Of a stretch of 45,806 nucleotides of DNA, positions 8,489 through 16,843 are shown one piece after another. A program made the translations under genes and the position numbers. The stretch is taken from NCBI GenBank assembly GCA_016291475.1, contig JAEEXJ010000011.1:1-45806 (forward strand), in the 5' to 3' direction. Positions within the stretch are counted from its first letter, which is position 1. Every line of letters begins with the position of its first letter. The notes beneath the pieces are model-generated. The model was not told where the DNA came from. It saw nothing but the letters and a program-made list of their open reading frames with translations, and did no database searches. The DNA is from Lachnospiraceae bacterium (GTDB taxonomy: Bacteria; Bacillota_A; Clostridia; Lachnospirales; Lachnospiraceae).

Positions 8489-9187
8489 ATGGTCAAGGTC
8501 GGAATAATCGGAGCCATGGAGCTCGAGGTGAGTGCTCTTAAGGGACAGATAGCGGGCATTACCGTTAAAAAGAAAGCAGGCATGGAATTCTGCGAAGGAA
8601 CCATCGGAGGTGTAAACGTCGTTGTTGTCCGTTGCGGAATAGGAAAAGTAAACGCGGCGCTCTGCGTTCAGATCCTTTGCGATGATTTCGGCGTAACTCA
8701 TGTCATTAATACAGGTGTTGCGGGATCCCTTAATAATGATCTCAATATCGGAGATATCCTTATCTCCAAGGATGCCGTTCATCATGATGTGGATGTTACC
8801 ATCTTTTCATATAAGATAGGTGAGGTTCCTCAGCTGGGAGTAAGGGAATTTCCCGCCGATCAGAGACTCATCGAGGCTGCAGAGAAGGCTATAAAGGAAA
8901 AGCAGCCCGATCTGAACTATCGTGTAGGAAGAGTTGCCAGCGGAGACCAGTTCATATCCAGTTCCGAAGTAAAGGATCGTATCATTAAGAATTTTGAAGC
9001 CGACTGTGCAGAGATGGAAGGAGCTTCCATTGCACACGGAGCATATCTGAACGGAATTCCCTTTGTTATTATCAGGGCAATATCCGATAAGGCAGACGGA
9101 TCTGCGGAGCAGGACTATCCCACTTTTGAGAAAGCAGCAGCGGCACATTGTGCAAAGCTTGTAGCTGATATGCTTACACTTATTTAA
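8489..9187 (+). CDS. mtnN: 5'-methylthioadenosine/S-adenosylhomocysteine nucleosidase
   Basis: This enzyme removes adenine from SAH and MTA, so it acts just before LuxS. The 232-residue protein opens with MVKVGIIGAMELEV, where Glu13 aligns with the Glu12 general acid/base region of E. coli MTAN. CAEMEGASIAH contains Glu177, which binds ribose, and ISDKAD contains the catalytic Asp200. I start it at ATG 8489, five bases after GGAGG, rather than the in-frame GTG at 8474 inside the end of luxS. Confidence 0.95.
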   Translation: MVKVGIIGAMELEVSALKGQIAGITVKKKAGMEFCEGTIGGVNVVVVRCGIGKVNAALCVQILCDDFGVTHVINTGVAGSLNNDLNIGDILISKDAVHHDVDVTIFSYKIGEVPQLGVREFPADQRLIEAAEKAIKEKQPDLNYRVGRVASGDQFISSSEVKDRIIKNFEADCAEMEGASIAHGAYLNGIPFVIIRAISDKADGSAEQDYPTFEKAAAAHCAKLVADMLTLI

Positions 9188-9213
9188 TACCGGTTTTACA
9201 AGGAGAATCAATC

Positions 9214-9480
9214 ATGGAACAGTCAATCGAATTTCGTTATGATACCCAGCTTCTTATTGAAAGCGAAAACGAAGATCTTGATGAGGACGAGATCAGGGAT
9301 TACATAACCGAGAATTTCGTCGGAGACAGCCTTGTGGCAGCAGGCGACGAGGAGCTCGTTAAGATCCACTTCCATACCAACGAGCCCTGGAAGATCCTTG
9401 AGTATTGCAGATCCCTCGGTGAGATCTACGATATCGTAGTCGAGGATATGGATCGTCAGTCAAGAGGCTTGCATGGCTGA
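9214..9480 (+). CDS. free-standing FakA/YloV-type middle domain protein
   Basis: The 88-residue protein starts at ATG 9214 after AAGGAG. The stretch GDSLVAAGDEELVKIHFHTN, followed by a Glu-Pro and ILEYCRSLGEIYDI, closely resembles the domain following the DAK2 kinase domain in fatty acid kinase subunit FakA (YloV), where it reads about 'GDSLVVVGDDDLVKVHVHT..P..VLEYA...GEL..I'. The kinase domain and the C-terminal FakB-interacting region are absent. The protein may bind a ligand or partner but cannot phosphorylate alone. It is the third gene of the luxS-mtnN unit, 26 bases after mtnN. A function in that pathway is not established. Confidence 0.65.
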   Translation: MEQSIEFRYDTQLLIESENEDLDEDEIRDYITENFVGDSLVAAGDEELVKIHFHTNEPWKILEYCRSLGEIYDIVVEDMDRQSRGLHG

Positions 9481-9499
9481 TAAAAAAGTTATATCATTC

Positions 9500-9530
9500 T
9501 ACGCCGGACCAAGGTATTTGGTCCGGCGTA
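9500..9530. terminator. perfect 13-bp hairpin, possible terminator of the luxS unit
   Basis: TACGCCGGACCAA (9500-9512) is followed by a 5-base loop and its exact reverse complement (9518-9530). The + strand continues GGTTTG, without a uridine run. It may therefore end or stabilise the luxS-mtnN transcript rather than act as a classical terminator. Confidence 0.5.
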
Positions 9531-9558
9531 GGTTTGATGAAAGAGATAAGTTTCGAAA

Positions 9559-11844
9559 ATGAGCAGGACAGATATAAAATCCGGAAAGAAGGTATCTTAT
9601 TCTGTGTCAGCTGCATTGCTGGCACTGTTTTTCGGATTGTCTTTTTTTTATTTTGAATTATTGTTTAAGTATTCCGTTTCGGCAAGGGTGGTGGATTATT
9701 CGGTGATCTACATGCTTGCTTTTTCAATTCTTGCAGGCGGTATAGTGGCAATTCCTGTTTTTATACTTCCCAAGGTTCCCGCCAATATACTTGCTTTTCT
9801 TGTCCTTTTGATCGCACCTGTAATTTTCCTGATCGAATTTTTTATCCAGAGACAGTTCAGCGTTCTGTATGACATAAATACCATAACCAATGCAGCTGCC
9901 GATGCTCTTAAGGGTTTTGGCGGGGACATTATGTTCATGGTCAAGAGTGTTGACGGAATATCCCATATATTACTGTTTGCACTTCCTCTTATACTGTGGC
10001 TGATCGCCGGAAGAAAGATCGTTGCCGGTATCAGTAGAACCAGAAAAATAGAAAAGTCATATCCGGTTACCGAAGGCGGTGAAGAGATCGAGATGATCGA
10101 TCTCGGTGAAGAAGAGAAGGAACCGGAGGTTAAATATATCGAAGAGCCCTCCGGAAGCCTGCTTTCCAACAGGGCAAGACGTTATGTTGCCGTCATGGTC
10201 ATAATGGGTGTTTCTCTTCTCGGTCTTTCGTTTATCAGGATATCAGCCGCCATCGGGAAGATCGATACGGGATCGTTCGGAGAAAGATACAGCTTCCAGA
10301 ATTCGGTGGCTTCTTTCGGCTTGGTAAATGCACTTATCCTTGATGCGGGACATACAGGAACCGTTCCGACGACTGACGGAGAGTTTATGATGGTGGAGAT
10401 TCCTGCGGGAGATGAGCTTATTGTCCCGGAACCCGTAGTCGAACTTACCGTAGCGGATGCCGGCGCAAGTGAGGAGGAGGTCACATCCGAAAAACCTGTT
10501 TACGGTGTGAATGCTTATGACATAGATTTTGCGGCACTTGCGGCTGAGGGCGGACAGTTTGCCAACCTCAATTCTTATGTTGCATCTCTTACTCCCTCAT
10601 CCAAGAATGAATATACCGGTCTTTTCGAAGGAAAGAATCTTATCCTTATCTGTGCCGAGGCATTTTCGGGAAGCATAATCGATCCCGAACTTACACCTGC
10701 TCTTTACAGACTCAGCACTAAGGGGATCAACTTTACCGATTATTATGAGCAGGCAACCGCGGGTACAACCGGCGGAGAGTTTGAGCTGATATTCGGACTT
10801 TTGCCCATGGCCGGCGGAGATTCGATGCTTACCATGACCCGTCAGGGCAGTTATACCAATATGGGAGCCATGCTCAGTTCGGATATGGGTTATTACGGAA
10901 TGGCATTCCATGATAATGACGATCTGTACTACAGCAGAAACATAACCCACAACCTTCTCGGATACAGCGAAGGCTTCATGGGCTTCGGAAATGGAATGGA
11001 ACAGCTCATTTCAAGGGCGTGGCCCGAGAGCGATAAGGAAATGATGGAGGGAACCCTTCCTCTTTATTCGGGAAATGAGCCTTTCAATATATATTACATG
11101 ACCGTGAGCGGACACAGCAGATACGATTTTCATTCGAATGCAATGTCCGTCAGAAACAGAGAAGTAGTCGAGAACTGGTGCACGGAGAAGGGCCTTGAGT
11201 ATTCCGATCCCGTCAAAGCATATATCGCCTGCAACATGGAGCTTGAGTATGCCATGGAATATCTCCTGGAGTACCTTGAGGAGAATGATCTTGCGGATGA
11301 TACGGTCATAGCCATGGCTCCCGATCATTTCCCTTACGGACTTACCGACGGAGGATATCTGGGAAACCTTCCATATCTTGATGAGCTCTATGGATACAAG
11401 GTAGAGACCCAGCTTGACAGAGATAAGAATCGTGCCATTATCTGGTGCGGAGTTCTTGAGGATATGGACCCCATAATCGTAGATAAGCCCACATCGCCGG
11501 TTGATATCCTTCCCACACTCCTGAATCTTTTCGGATGTGAGTGGGATTCGAGACTATATATCGGAAGGGATGTCCTGTCCGATGCCGAGGGTCTTTATTT
11601 TGACAGCGGATATAACTGGAAGACCGAAGTCGGAACTTACAGGGGCGGGGTATTTTATCCTAATCCCGGATATGAAGAGGTCGGAGAGGCTTATATCAGC
11701 AGGCATAACGCCATAGTCTCCAACAAGATCATCTTCAACAGAAGCGTTATATACAACTCATATTTCCCATACGTTTACGGTCTTCTTGAAGAACAGAAGA
11801 ACGCGGCGGAGGGCGAAACGGACAGTACAACCGGAACCGGCTGA
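9559..11844 (+). CDS. LTA synthase-like sulfatase-fold phosphoglycerol transferase
   Basis: The 761-residue protein has four N-terminal membrane segments (about 15-155), an acidic cytoplasmic loop (about 160-200), a fifth segment (about 208-228) and a large outer domain. The outer domain has the LtaS/alkaline-phosphatase fold: ICAEAFSG (Glu367, metal ligand), TAGTTGGEFEL (nucleophile Thr403 or Thr404), SGHSRY and APDHFPYG (metal ligands). LtaS-type enzymes polymerise glycerol phosphate from phosphatidylglycerol onto a lipid anchor. The acidic loop makes it longer than the usual 600-650 residues. The ribosome binding site is weak. A sensor pair and a dlt operon follow, which supports a lipoteichoic-acid-like polymer. 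Confidence 0.85.
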   Translation: MSRTDIKSGKKVSYSVSAALLALFFGLSFFYFELLFKYSVSARVVDYSVIYMLAFSILAGGIVAIPVFILPKVPANILAFLVLLIAPVIFLIEFFIQRQFSVLYDINTITNAAADALKGFGGDIMFMVKSVDGISHILLFALPLILWLIAGRKIVAGISRTRKIEKSYPVTEGGEEIEMIDLGEEEKEPEVKYIEEPSGSLLSNRARRYVAVMVIMGVSLLGLSFIRISAAIGKIDTGSFGERYSFQNSVASFGLVNALILDAGHTGTVPTTDGEFMMVEIPAGDELIVPEPVVELTVADAGASEEEVTSEKPVYGVNAYDIDFAALAAEGGQFANLNSYVASLTPSSKNEYTGLFEGKNLILICAEAFSGSIIDPELTPALYRLSTKGINFTDYYEQATAGTTGGEFELIFGLLPMAGGDSMLTMTRQGSYTNMGAMLSSDMGYYGMAFHDNDDLYYSRNITHNLLGYSEGFMGFGNGMEQLISRAWPESDKEMMEGTLPLYSGNEPFNIYYMTVSGHSRYDFHSNAMSVRNREVVENWCTEKGLEYSDPVKAYIACNMELEYAMEYLLEYLEENDLADDTVIAMAPDHFPYGLTDGGYLGNLPYLDELYGYKVETQLDRDKNRAIIWCGVLEDMDPIIVDKPTSPVDILPTLLNLFGCEWDSRLYIGRDVLSDAEGLYFDSGYNWKTEVGTYRGGVFYPNPGYEEVGEAYISRHNAIVSNKIIFNRSVIYNSYFPYVYGLLEEQKNAAEGETDSTTGTG

Positions 11845-11855
11845 CGCGATAAAAA

Positions 11856-11890
11856 AGGAACTTTCGTGAGCTAACGGGAGTTCCTCTTTT
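11856..11890 (+). terminator. intrinsic terminator after the LTA synthase-like gene
   Basis: AGGAACT (11856-11862) pairs with AGTTCCT (11879-11885). Four further pairs, two of them G-U, extend the stem inward, and CTTTT follows. Confidence 0.8.
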
Positions 11891-11944
11891 AATAAAGATA
11901 TAATAAAATCTTTATACAGAGTTTTTTATCAATAAGCAGTGTTA

Positions 11945-11953
11945 TGTTATACT
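11945..11953 (+). promoter_or_regulatory. extended -10 promoter directly before the kinase ATG
   Basis: TGTTATACT is a TGnTATACT extended -10 box. Only seven bases separate it from the ATG at 11961, so transcription should begin at or next to the start codon. No purine-rich ribosome binding site lies between. The -35 region is weak, as is usual for extended -10 promoters. Confidence 0.65.
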
Positions 11954-11960
11954 TTTGCCC

Positions 11961-13442
11961 ATGAAGATCCAGACAAGGATGATAATTACATTCGTTGCGG
12001 TCGCATTTGTCCCGCTTGTGCTGATCGTGGTAACCTTCATGCTCGTCAATCTCTATTTGTGCGGGCCTTTTTATGATCCCTATTCCTTTAACGAGCACTT
12101 CTATATTATCGGTGATAATACCCATGAACTTGTGGGGAACGTTGATGCTCTGTACGAGAGACTTGAGAAGGATGTGAATGCAAACAGCCTTGTCCTTGAA
12201 GATCATTCCTATCTTGAAAGCCTTAACAAGGAGCTCTTCTCATTATCCAGTATTTTGATAGTCAGAAAAGACGGAGAAGAGTATTACAGCGGAAACGAGT
12301 CCATGTCATCGGAAATCTGGGACAGGCTTCCGGAATACGGCTCACAGGGGCGGGATGAAAGATCCAGCATCTATTACAGGGATCTTCAGGAATACGTTAA
12401 GCAGCTTGATTTTGTTTTCTCGGACGGAGGCGAAGGAAGTGTTTTTATCCTGGTCAAAGCCAATGCGATAGTAGGCCGCAAACTTCTTCTGGATATGTTC
12501 ATCGCAATGGTCCTTATCATGCTGATCACGGCTTCTGTCGTAACTTTCTGGAACAAGAAAGGTATCCTTGACCCGCTCAGTAAGATATCAAAGGGACTGA
12601 CCCAGGTCAGGGAAGGAAACTTCGATTATGTCATTGAACATGACGGAGTCGGAGGAGATGTAGGAGAACTTCTCAGAAATTACGAAGACATGAGAATGAG
12701 ACTTCGTGAGAATGAAGAGAGAACCGCTGAACAGGAACAGAAGAACAAAGAGCTGGTGTCCAATATCAGTCATGACCTTAAGACTCCCATCACTTCCATT
12801 AAGGGATATGTTGAGGGTATTCTGGACGGAGTTGCATCAACTCCCGAGAAACAGGAGAAATATCTTAAGACCATATACAACAAAGCAGTTGATATGGATA
12901 AGCTCATCAATGAGTTGACGCTTTATTCGAGCGTGGACAATGACAGGATCAAATATAATTTCCTGAAGCTTAACGTAACGGATTATTTCAGGGACTGTGT
13001 CGAAGAAGTGGGACTCGATATGGAAACCAGGGGTATATCCTTTGAGTACAAAAATACCCTTCCTTCCGATACCATGATAATCGCCGATCCCGAGCAGCTC
13101 AGAAAAGTTATCAATAATATCGTCGGAAACAGCGTCAAATACATGGATAAGCCCATTAAGACCATATCCATGAGAGTTTACGACGGCGGCGAGGACATCA
13201 TCGTCGAGATCGAGGATAACGGCAAGGGAATCGCTCCTGCCGATATCACCAGAATATTTGAAAGATTTTACCGTGCGGATGCCGCAAGAAGCACTGCACA
13301 GGGCGGAAGCGGAATAGGACTTTCGATAGTAAAGAAGATCATTGAGGATCACGGAGGCCATATTTGGGCCACATCCAAGGAGAACGAATCTACCTGCATG
13401 CATTTCGTGATCAGGAAATACAAGGAGGACAATTATGGCTAA
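11961..13442 (+). CDS. two-component sensor histidine kinase
   Basis: The 493-residue membrane kinase has membrane segments near 5-27 and 178-198 flanking an outer sensor domain of about 150 residues. A HAMP linker (ILDPLSKISKGL) comes next, then the HisKA domain with SHDLKTPIT (phospho-His near 271) and an HATPase domain with NNIVGNSVKY (N box), DNGKGI (G1), FERFYR (F box) and GGSGIGL (G2). I choose ATG 11961 over an in-frame TTG at 11955, because the -10 box ends at 11953 and that TTG would lie upstream of the predicted transcript start. The gene overlaps its response regulator by 8 bp. Kinase-before-regulator order is the reverse of the common Firmicute order. Confidence 0.92.
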   Translation: MKIQTRMIITFVAVAFVPLVLIVVTFMLVNLYLCGPFYDPYSFNEHFYIIGDNTHELVGNVDALYERLEKDVNANSLVLEDHSYLESLNKELFSLSSILIVRKDGEEYYSGNESMSSEIWDRLPEYGSQGRDERSSIYYRDLQEYVKQLDFVFSDGGEGSVFILVKANAIVGRKLLLDMFIAMVLIMLITASVVTFWNKKGILDPLSKISKGLTQVREGNFDYVIEHDGVGGDVGELLRNYEDMRMRLRENEERTAEQEQKNKELVSNISHDLKTPITSIKGYVEGILDGVASTPEKQEKYLKTIYNKAVDMDKLINELTLYSSVDNDRIKYNFLKLNVTDYFRDCVEEVGLDMETRGISFEYKNTLPSDTMIIADPEQLRKVINNIVGNSVKYMDKPIKTISMRVYDGGEDIIVEIEDNGKGIAPADITRIFERFYRADAARSTAQGGSGIGLSIVKKIIEDHGGHIWATSKENESTCMHFVIRKYKEDNYG

Positions 13443-14130
13443 GATTCTGATAATCGAAGATGAGAAGGAAATTGCCGATCTCGAGAAAGATTATCTGGAG
13501 ATGAACGGTTTTGAAGTCGAGACCTTCGATCGCGGAGATGACGGCCTTGATGCGGCAATGAATAATGATTACGATCTTGTGGTCCTTGATCTTATGCTTC
13601 CGGGAACCGACGGATTCGATATCTGCAGAAAAGTAAGGGCGGAGAAAAATATACCCATCATCATGGTATCCGCCAAAAAGGACGACATCGACAAGATCCG
13701 CGGACTGGGTCTTGGTGCAGATGATTATATGACCAAACCCTTTTCTCCCGGAGAACTGGTTGCAAGAGTAAAGGCTCATCTTGCACAGTATGAGAGACTT
13801 GTGGGTGCGGGAAAGCGTAAGAGTGATAACGATCTTATCGAGATAAGAGGAATCAAGATCGATAAGACCGCAAGAAGAGTATTTGTGGACGGTGAAGAGA
13901 AAATCTTCACCACCAAGGAATTCGATCTTCTGTCATTCCTTGCGGAGAATCCCAACAAGGTATATACCAAAGACGATCTGTTCAGGACCATCTGGGGTAT
14001 GGAGTCTGTGGGAGATATCGCAACGGTTACCGTTCATATCAAGAAGATCCGTGAGAAGCTGGGTGATGTAAGCGGAGATTCCAAGTATATCGAGACTATC
14101 TGGGGTGTAGGCTACAGATTTAAGCTCTGA
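13435..14130 (+). CDS. OmpR/PhoB-type response regulator
   Basis: The 231-residue regulator has a receiver domain (acidic pair EDE near residue 8, phospho-Asp near 52 in VVLDLMLPG, Lys in TKPF). Its winged-helix DNA-binding domain (about 135-230) includes KEFDLLSFLAENPNKVYTKD and IETIWGVGYRF. The ribosome binding site (AAGGAGG) lies inside the kinase gene and the two genes overlap, so translation is coupled. A strong terminator follows. Its position between an LtaS-like gene and a dlt operon suggests control of cell-envelope polymers, as for known dlt regulators, but no operator can be assigned. Confidence 0.95.
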   Translation: MAKILIIEDEKEIADLEKDYLEMNGFEVETFDRGDDGLDAAMNNDYDLVVLDLMLPGTDGFDICRKVRAEKNIPIIMVSAKKDDIDKIRGLGLGADDYMTKPFSPGELVARVKAHLAQYERLVGAGKRKSDNDLIEIRGIKIDKTARRVFVDGEEKIFTTKEFDLLSFLAENPNKVYTKDDLFRTIWGMESVGDIATVTVHIKKIREKLGDVSGDSKYIETIWGVGYRFKL

Positions 14131-14149
14131 TCTAAACGACATATATTCG

Positions 14150-14186
14150 ATGATCCCGAAGCGTACGGCTTCGGGATCATTTTATT
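14150..14186 (+). terminator. intrinsic terminator of the two-component operon
   Basis: ATGATCCCGAAGC (14150-14162), the loop GTACG and the exact complementary arm (14168-14180) form a 13-bp perfect stem, followed by TTTATT. Confidence 0.85.
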
Positions 14187-14187
14187 G

Positions 14188-14215
14188 TTGAATTGAAAAA
14201 ATGATTTGGTAAAAT
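14188..14215 (+). promoter_or_regulatory. promoter of the dlt operon, directly before the ATG
   Basis: TTGAAT (14188-14193), a 16-bp spacer and TAAAAT (14210-14215), preceded by TG one base away (14207-14208), form a good extended promoter. The ATG of the first gene is at 14223, only seven bases after the -10 box, with no ribosome binding site between. The mRNA would be leaderless or nearly so. Confidence 0.65.
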
Positions 14216-14222
14216 AGAGTTC

Positions 14223-15749
14223 ATGGTGATCACGTCAGTAAAATTTCTAATATTCACGGCGGTTTTGCTGCTCATTTATTGGAACCTCCCTCAGAAATTT
14301 CAGTGGATGCTTCTCCTTGCGGGAAGCCTTGTTTTCTTTTTTATCAATTCGAGACCTTATACGTTCATATATATGATCCTTGCGGTCTTGCTTGTATATG
14401 CGGCGGCTTTGGTTTTTGAGAAGAATCCGGATAACAAGCGGCTTAAAAAGTGTATCTTTCTGACGGCTCTTCTTACAAATGTTTTCTTCCTGATAGTTCT
14501 TAAATATCTCAATCTGGGAATTCATACATACAATACTTTCAGCACGCTTTTCGGACGAGGCGGAATCTTCCCCGATATTCATATCGCAGCTCCCCTTGCC
14601 ATCAGTTTCTATACCATGAGCCTGCTTTCGTATCTGATCGACTGTTATCAGGGATATAAGGAGGTGGAGCACAATCCTCTAAAACTCCTTCTTTTTACCT
14701 GCTATTTTCCCCTTATGGTATCGGGGCCCATGAGCAGACACAGGGATCTGGGTAAAAAGCTGTTTGAAGAGCATCGTTTTGATTATGACAGGGTGACCGC
14801 AGGTCTTCGGAGAGTCGGTTGGGGATTTGCCAAAAAGATGGTTGTCGCGGACAGGATGTCGTATCCCGTGGACAGCATGTTTGCCAATCCCGATATCTTC
14901 ACCGGGATCTGGGTGCTTCTGATGCCCATGATCTATTCGGTTCAGCTGTATTTTGACTTCTCGGGATGCATGGATATCGTTCTTGGAATTTCGGAATGCT
15001 TCGGGATCACTCTAACCGAGAATTTTAAGGCACCGTTTTTCTCCAGGACTCTTCAGGAGTTTTGGCAGAGATGGCACATCACACTCGGTGCATGGCTCAA
15101 TGATTATATTCTGTACCCCCTCCTTAAGACCGCTCCTTTTAAGAAGCTGAAGGAATCCTGTAAGAAAAAGTTCGGCAAGGACGGAGCAAGGATATCCACT
15201 TTTCCGGCTTTGTTTATTCTCTGGAGCGTTATGGGCCTCTGGCACGGAGATTCCTGGAAGTATATTCTTGGCGAGGGCTGGTGGTACTGGATTGTCATAG
15301 TCATCGGACAGGCATTTGCCGGTACTTTCAAAAAGCAGAAAACGGCTCTTCATATCAAGGATGACAATCCGGTCTGGATTTGTTTTCAGACTGTAAGAAC
15401 ATATATATTCTTCAGTATAGGTATGCTGTTTTTCAGAGCCGCCGATTATCCTCAGGGATTGAAAATTCTGTCAAATATCGTAAAGCTTGGAAATCCAATC
15501 GAGCCTGCTAAGAGGCTTAAGGATCTTGCCTGGAACAATTTCGGCGGTGTTTCGGTTTTTATAGTTGTTGCCGCAATAATCCTGATACAGCTCTTTCTGG
15601 ACAGAAGGCTTATACTTAAGAAGAGCAATGCCGAGCTTATTAAGGGCAGACCGTTTTTGGTAAGATGGAGTTTGTACTTCCTTTTGGTGTATGTGATAAT
15701 CCGTTTCGGTGCATTCGGAGTATCTTCATTTATATATTTCGGTTTTTAA
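14223..15749 (+). CDS. dltB: MBOAT O-acyltransferase, DltB-type
   Basis: The 508-residue membrane-bound O-acyltransferase has about eleven membrane segments. Family marks are SFYTMSLLSYLIDCYQG, FWQRWHITLGAWLNDYILYP and the catalytic histidine in LWHGDSWKYI. DltB receives D-alanine from the DltC carrier on the inside and passes it outward for transfer to teichoic acid. The next three genes encode an SGNH protein, DltA and DltC, which favours DltB over the related AlgI, PatA or other polysaccharide acetylation enzymes. The ATG at 14223 lacks a ribosome binding site and lies seven bases after the -10 box. Confidence 0.87.
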   Translation: MVITSVKFLIFTAVLLLIYWNLPQKFQWMLLLAGSLVFFFINSRPYTFIYMILAVLLVYAAALVFEKNPDNKRLKKCIFLTALLTNVFFLIVLKYLNLGIHTYNTFSTLFGRGGIFPDIHIAAPLAISFYTMSLLSYLIDCYQGYKEVEHNPLKLLLFTCYFPLMVSGPMSRHRDLGKKLFEEHRFDYDRVTAGLRRVGWGFAKKMVVADRMSYPVDSMFANPDIFTGIWVLLMPMIYSVQLYFDFSGCMDIVLGISECFGITLTENFKAPFFSRTLQEFWQRWHITLGAWLNDYILYPLLKTAPFKKLKESCKKKFGKDGARISTFPALFILWSVMGLWHGDSWKYILGEGWWYWIVIVIGQAFAGTFKKQKTALHIKDDNPVWICFQTVRTYIFFSIGMLFFRAADYPQGLKILSNIVKLGNPIEPAKRLKDLAWNNFGGVSVFIVVAAIILIQLFLDRRLILKKSNAELIKGRPFLVRWSLYFLLVYVIIRFGAFGVSSFIYFGF

Positions 15750-15756
15750 CGGTGAT

Positions 15757-16839
15757 ATGAAAAGGTTTCTGGTAAAATGCGGTCTTATTACCATATTTGT
15801 GTATGGGATCGTAGTGGGAACAAATTTAATAGCGGATCCTGCCAATATAGGCGGCGACGGTATGGTCATGGAAATGGCTGACAGGCTTCTCAACGGAGAG
15901 ATTGTCGTAAGCCCCGGTGATTACAACGAAGGTCTTTTACAGAAGACCATACTGGAAGCGAAATCTCCGGAGACTGTGATAATCGGATCCAGTTCTGTCC
16001 TGTATATTCCGTGGGAATATGAAGATTATCAGGTTGTAGGTCTTTCAGGGGCCTATCTGTGGGATGATCTTGCCGCTGTCGGACTTCTTGAAGCGGAAGG
16101 GGATCTCCCCGAGCGTATCGTGATCTGCGTAGATCCGTGGATCCTCAGAAAAGATCAGGGAGTGGGGCATCATGACAGCATCGCCGAATACGGAAGATTT
16201 GAAGCAATGATGTTATCCGGTGAATCCCGTGAAGAAGCTCTTCCTGCTTTGGATGAAGTCGGAAAAGACGATTCCTGGAAAGAATTTTTATCCTTCTCGT
16301 ATTTTCAGTCATCCGTGGAATATATTCATAAATGGGGATTCAGGTATTGCCTTACTCCTTCTCCCGAGCTTGTAAGAAGCGTGAGTCCAGAGGAAGCACA
16401 AGGGCTCCCCTGCATCTTACCCACGGGCGGACATACCGGTCTGTCCAAGGATTCCAGGGGCAAGATAGACGGAGATGCAAACTGGTTGATAGAAAGCGGA
16501 CATCTGGATGCTCTGGGTGAGGAGTTCTCGGAACTGTCTCCCGAAAATTGCGAGCTTCTCGAGGGACTTATAAGCCATCTTACAGAGGAAGGTGTTGAAG
16601 TTGAAATATATCTTCCCGCCATCTATCCCGTGATATACGAATTCATAGAGGGATCGGATCTTTTTACCGGAGTCGAAGCTTCGGAAGCATGGATCAGGGA
16701 AACCTGTAAGAAATATTCCGTAACCGTGCACGGAACATATAATCCTTCCTTATCGGGAATAGGCTGTGATGATTATTCCGACTGGCTTCATATCGATCCC
16801 GAAAAAGGATTACAGGAATATAATTTTATCTTGGAGTAA
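15757..16839 (+). CDS. SGNH-fold protein in the DltD position
   Basis: The 360-residue protein has one N-terminal membrane anchor (about 7-25) and an outer SGNH-like domain. VIIGSSSVLYIPW carries the nucleophile-block Ser, and DYSDWLHID near the C-terminus supplies the Asp and His. DltD, the usual partner, is longer (about 400-430 residues), and this sequence looks only distantly related. Its place between dltB and dltA suggests the same role: final transfer of D-alanine onto the polymer outside the membrane. I start it at ATG 15757, where the membrane anchor begins, seven bases after the dltB stop. Confidence 0.7.
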   Translation: MKRFLVKCGLITIFVYGIVVGTNLIADPANIGGDGMVMEMADRLLNGEIVVSPGDYNEGLLQKTILEAKSPETVIIGSSSVLYIPWEYEDYQVVGLSGAYLWDDLAAVGLLEAEGDLPERIVICVDPWILRKDQGVGHHDSIAEYGRFEAMMLSGESREEALPALDEVGKDDSWKEFLSFSYFQSSVEYIHKWGFRYCLTPSPELVRSVSPEEAQGLPCILPTGGHTGLSKDSRGKIDGDANWLIESGHLDALGEEFSELSPENCELLEGLISHLTEEGVEVEIYLPAIYPVIYEFIEGSDLFTGVEASEAWIRETCKKYSVTVHGTYNPSLSGIGCDDYSDWLHIDPEKGLQEYNFILE

Positions 16840-16843
16840 GTTT

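Noticed and set aside
9500..9530. Hairpin before the LTA synthase-like gene as a riboswitch
   Set aside because: It is a single perfect stem with a small loop; nothing suggests a ligand-binding fold.
12837..13403. 188-codon minus-strand frame opposite the histidine kinase
   Set aside because: It mirrors the kinase domain, has no Shine-Dalgarno site and no protein family features.
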